The translations under genes and the position numbers were made by a program. A DNA stretch of 8,856 nt from Phenylobacterium sp. (GTDB lineage: Bacteria; Pseudomonadota; Alphaproteobacteria; Caulobacterales; Caulobacteraceae), in assembly GCA_028698405.1 (NCBI GenBank), contig JAQVDF010000044.1:1-8856 (forward strand), read 5' to 3'. The notes beneath the pieces were generated by a model. The model searched no databases. It saw only the letters and a program-made list of their open reading frames with translations, and was not told the DNA's origin. Shown here in pieces: positions 6,753 through 8,856 of the stretch; the stretch's first letter is position 1, and each line of letters opens with the position of its first letter.

Positions 6753-8444
6753 TTGCCTGAACGCGTCGGACGCTACGAGATCCGTGAACGCATCGGCCAG
6801 GGCGCCATGGCCGAGGTGTTCCGCGCCTTCGACCCCGAGATCGGCCGGGACCTCGCCGTGAAGGTCCTGAAGGGCGAGTTCCGCGAAAACGCCCAGTACG
6901 CCGCCCGCTTCCTGCGCGAAGCCAAGGCCGCGGGGGCGCTGTCGCACCCCAACATCGTGACAATCTACGACGTCGGCCAGGACGGCGGCTATCCCTACAT
7001 CGCCATGGAGCTGCTGGAGGGCGAACCGCTCGATGCGGTGCTGGAGCGCTACGGGCGCCTGCCTGCCGACGACGTGCTCTCTATCGGTCTGCAGCTCGTC
7101 GACGCGCTGAGCTATGCCCACGGCCTCGGCGTGGTTCACCGGGACATCAAGCCCTCCAACATCGTGCTCGCCCCCGATGGGCGCGGCGTGAAGATCCTCG
7201 ACTTCGGCATCGCCCGGGTGGCCGAGGCCCACGTCGACGAGGCCGAGACGCTGCGCACCCAGGCCGGCCAGGTGCTGGGCACGCCGCGCTACATGAGCCC
7301 CGAGCAGGCGCTCGGTCAGGAAATCGACGGCCGCTCCGACCTGTTCTCCACCGGGACGGTGCTCTACGAGCTGCTGACCGGCCGGCGCGCGTTCGACGGT
7401 TCCAGCGCCGCCACGCTGGCCCTGCAGATCACCCAGCAGGACCCGCCCCCGATCGCCGACTTCGCGCCGGACGCGCCGCGCGGTCTGCAGTTCATCATTG
7501 GCAAGCTGATGGCCAAGCGGCCGGACCGCCGGTTCGCCGACGGCGCCCAGGCGGCCGAAGCCTTCCGCCGCGAGCAGGGCGCGCTGGCCGCCGCCCGTGG
7601 CGAGGCGCGCGCGACGAAGCGGCGGCTGCCGCTGCAGGTGCGGCTGAGCGTGCTGATGGCCGTCATCACTGGCGCGGTGCTGCTGGCCGGCTCGACGCTG
7701 GTCGTGCAGCGCCAGTACCAGGCCATGGAGCAGATGGCGCTGACCTCGGGGACGGCGGTGGCCGCCTTCGTGGCCAGCAACGTCGCCCTGCAGGCGGCGG
7801 ACAACGCCAGCCTGCCGCCGGCCGAGCGCGACTGGCTGCCGGTCGAGGCCTTCGTGAAGTCGGCGGTCGCCGATCCCAACATCAAGCGTCTCTCGGTGGT
7901 CGACGCCGAGGGCGTGGTGCGCGCCTCCAGCGATCCGGCCCTGCTGGGGCGGCCGCATCAGGGCGTCGGCGCCGAGCCCGTGCTGCAGAGCCGCGACGGG
8001 ACCACCGTCACCCTGGCCGGCGCCGAGGGCGCGCAGGACCTGCGTTTCGTGAGGCCGATCACCTACGCGGGCCGCGACTTCGGTCTGGTGGACGTGCGGC
8101 TCAGCAAGGCGGACCTCGACGCGGCGGCTCGGCTGTCGCGGATGCTGCTGCTGGCGCTGGGGCTGATCATCGTCGGCACGGTGATCGGGACTAGCTACGC
8201 CGTGGTGCGCGCCCTGGCGCGGCCCGTCCAGCGGTTGAAGGGGGCTCTCGATCGCGCCGCCGACGGCGATTTCGACTTCCGCCTCTCGCACAATCGCTCG
8301 GACGAGTTCGGCGAGCTGTTCGATTCCTTCAACCGGCTGGCCGCGACCGTCGAAGCCCGCCTGGAACCGGCCGCCCAGGCGCGCGCCGCCGAGCTCGAGG
8401 CGGCGGTGGCCGAGGACCGCACGGTGATGATGGTGAAGGCATGA
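6753..8444 (+). CDS. Transmembrane Ser/Thr protein kinase with Cache-like sensor and C-terminal HAMP
   Basis: A 563-residue predicted Hanks-type Ser/Thr kinase. Residues 7-273 are the kinase domain, with GQGAMAEV glycine loop (15-22), K37 in AVKVL, E56 in helix C, HRDIKPSN (D131, N136), DFG (150-152), GTPRYMSPEQ (176-185) and D196. All catalytic residues are present. A basic juxtamembrane stretch (281-297) leads to membrane segment one (about 298-318). Next comes a ~145-residue periplasmic region with IKRLSVVDAEGVVRASSDP and DLRFVRPITYAGRDFGLVDV, typical of single Cache/PDC sensors. Membrane segment two (463-486) is followed by HAMP (about 487-538, with P491 and DEFG 517-520) and a 24-residue helical tail ending EDRTVMMVKA. 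HAMP is C-terminal with no output domain after it, so sensing must act back on the N-terminal kinase. The TTG start is supported by GGAGAG. The stop overlaps the FHA gene's ATG. T6SS PpkA-like function is possible by context, but PpkA's vWA domain is absent. Confidence 0.93.
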   Translation: MPERVGRYEIRERIGQGAMAEVFRAFDPEIGRDLAVKVLKGEFRENAQYAARFLREAKAAGALSHPNIVTIYDVGQDGGYPYIAMELLEGEPLDAVLERYGRLPADDVLSIGLQLVDALSYAHGLGVVHRDIKPSNIVLAPDGRGVKILDFGIARVAEAHVDEAETLRTQAGQVLGTPRYMSPEQALGQEIDGRSDLFSTGTVLYELLTGRRAFDGSSAATLALQITQQDPPPIADFAPDAPRGLQFIIGKLMAKRPDRRFADGAQAAEAFRREQGALAAARGEARATKRRLPLQVRLSVLMAVITGAVLLAGSTLVVQRQYQAMEQMALTSGTAVAAFVASNVALQAADNASLPPAERDWLPVEAFVKSAVADPNIKRLSVVDAEGVVRASSDPALLGRPHQGVGAEPVLQSRDGTTVTLAGAEGAQDLRFVRPITYAGRDFGLVDVRLSKADLDAAARLSRMLLLALGLIIVGTVIGTSYAVVRALARPVQRLKGALDRAADGDFDFRLSHNRSDEFGELFDSFNRLAATVEARLEPAAQARAAELEAAVAEDRTVMMVKA

Positions 8445-8856
8445 GTCCGGTCACCCTGCGCCTGTTCCACGAATCCGACCCCTTCCGGCAGCTCGAGGCG
8501 CGCACGCTGTCGGGCGGCGAGCTGGTGGTCGGCCGCGACGAGAGCGCCTGTTGGGTGCTGGACGATCCCGAACGGTCCCTCTCCCGACGCCACTGCATCC
8601 TGAGCCTCGGCGACCAGGGGCTGATGCTGCGCGACGTCAGCGCCAACGGCACCTTTCTCGGCCGCGCCCGGCTGCGCGCGCCGGCCGACATCCCAACCCC
8701 GATCTCGCCCGGCGAGACTTTGAGGCTCGGGCCTTACCTGATCGTCGTCGACGCCGAGACGCCCGACGCCGGCGCCCGCCCTGGCGAGAGCGCCTACGAC
8801 GCCCCCTTCGCCCACCCGCTGCTGCGGCCGGTGGCGGTGGACGATGCGGCCCTGGG
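8441..8856 (+). CDS. FHA-domain protein, TagH/Fha-like (partial, runs off the right edge)
   Basis: Only the first 138 codons are present; the gene continues beyond the window. Residues 6-104 are a forkhead-associated domain, which binds phosphothreonine peptides. Key residues are G31-R32, S48-x-x-H51 (LSRRH) and N69-G70-T71, all intact, followed by the LRLGPYLI strand. The segment WVLDDPERSLSRRH resembles the WVLPDPERxxSRRH region of type VI secretion TagH/Fha proteins, which keep the FHA domain at the N-terminus. This is family recall, not a search. Residues 105-138 begin a Pro/Ala-rich linker (YDAPFAHPLLRP), also fitting that family. The ATG overlaps the kinase's TGA (ATGA), indicating tight coupling, and the kinase is the obvious source of its phosphothreonine partner. 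GAAGG lies only one base before the ATG, so initiation probably relies on coupling. Confidence 0.85.
   Translation, partial: MSPVTLRLFHESDPFRQLEARTLSGGELVVGRDESACWVLDDPERSLSRRHCILSLGDQGLMLRDVSANGTFLGRARLRAPADIPTPISPGETLRLGPYLIVVDAETPDAGARPGESAYDAPFAHPLLRPVAVDDAAL

Noticed and set aside
6696..8291. A 531-codon leftward open frame antisense to the kinase
   Set aside because: The composition is biased (His/Gln/Arg/Gly), it has no motif, and the kinase in the opposite frame is unambiguous.
1..8856. Mobile elements, CRISPR arrays, tRNA or rRNA genes
   Set aside because: I saw no regularly spaced repeats, no terminal inverted repeats flanking a transposase, and no RNA gene signature in the window.

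Overview
The window is GC-rich with long, tightly packed genes, a style typical of Alphaproteobacteria. The TonB-dependent receptor is of the kind greatly expanded in Caulobacterales and Sphingomonadales. A Caulobacteraceae-like host (Phenylobacterium or Caulobacter relative) is my best guess, but this is inference from style, not a species call.

Left part (1-4089) is a transport and regulation region. A TetR/AcrR-type repressor reads rightward (11-706). It converges on a leftward block in which a second TetR-type repressor (4089-3439) precedes a large TonB-dependent outer-membrane receptor (3359-810). The convergent gap holds a strong leftward intrinsic terminator for the receptor (733-764). 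The 79-base gap between the second TetR gene and the receptor holds a perfect 13-base palindrome, a candidate operator. This looks like a locally regulated uptake module for an unknown small molecule.

Right part (4292-8856) is a rightward signalling block of two start/stop-overlapped pairs. Pair one is a membrane-anchored c-di-GMP phosphodiesterase (degenerate GGDEF, intact EAL; 4292-5962) followed by a small lipoprotein carrying LysM between helical-repeat-like flanks (5959-6639). After an unusually AT-rich 113-base gap, pair two is a transmembrane Ser/Thr kinase with a periplasmic Cache-like sensor and a C-terminal HAMP (6753-8444), followed by an FHA-domain protein that runs off the window (from 8441). 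The FHA N-terminus resembles type VI secretion TagH/Fha proteins, so a T6SS or envelope phospho-signalling locus may continue to the right.

The 202-base divergent region between the blocks (4090-4291) contains a perfect 17-base inverted repeat. No tRNA, rRNA, CRISPR array, insertion sequence or integrase is visible. The most notable point is the combination of c-di-GMP breakdown, a cell-wall-binding lipoprotein, an envelope-sensing kinase and an FHA reader in one colinear block.
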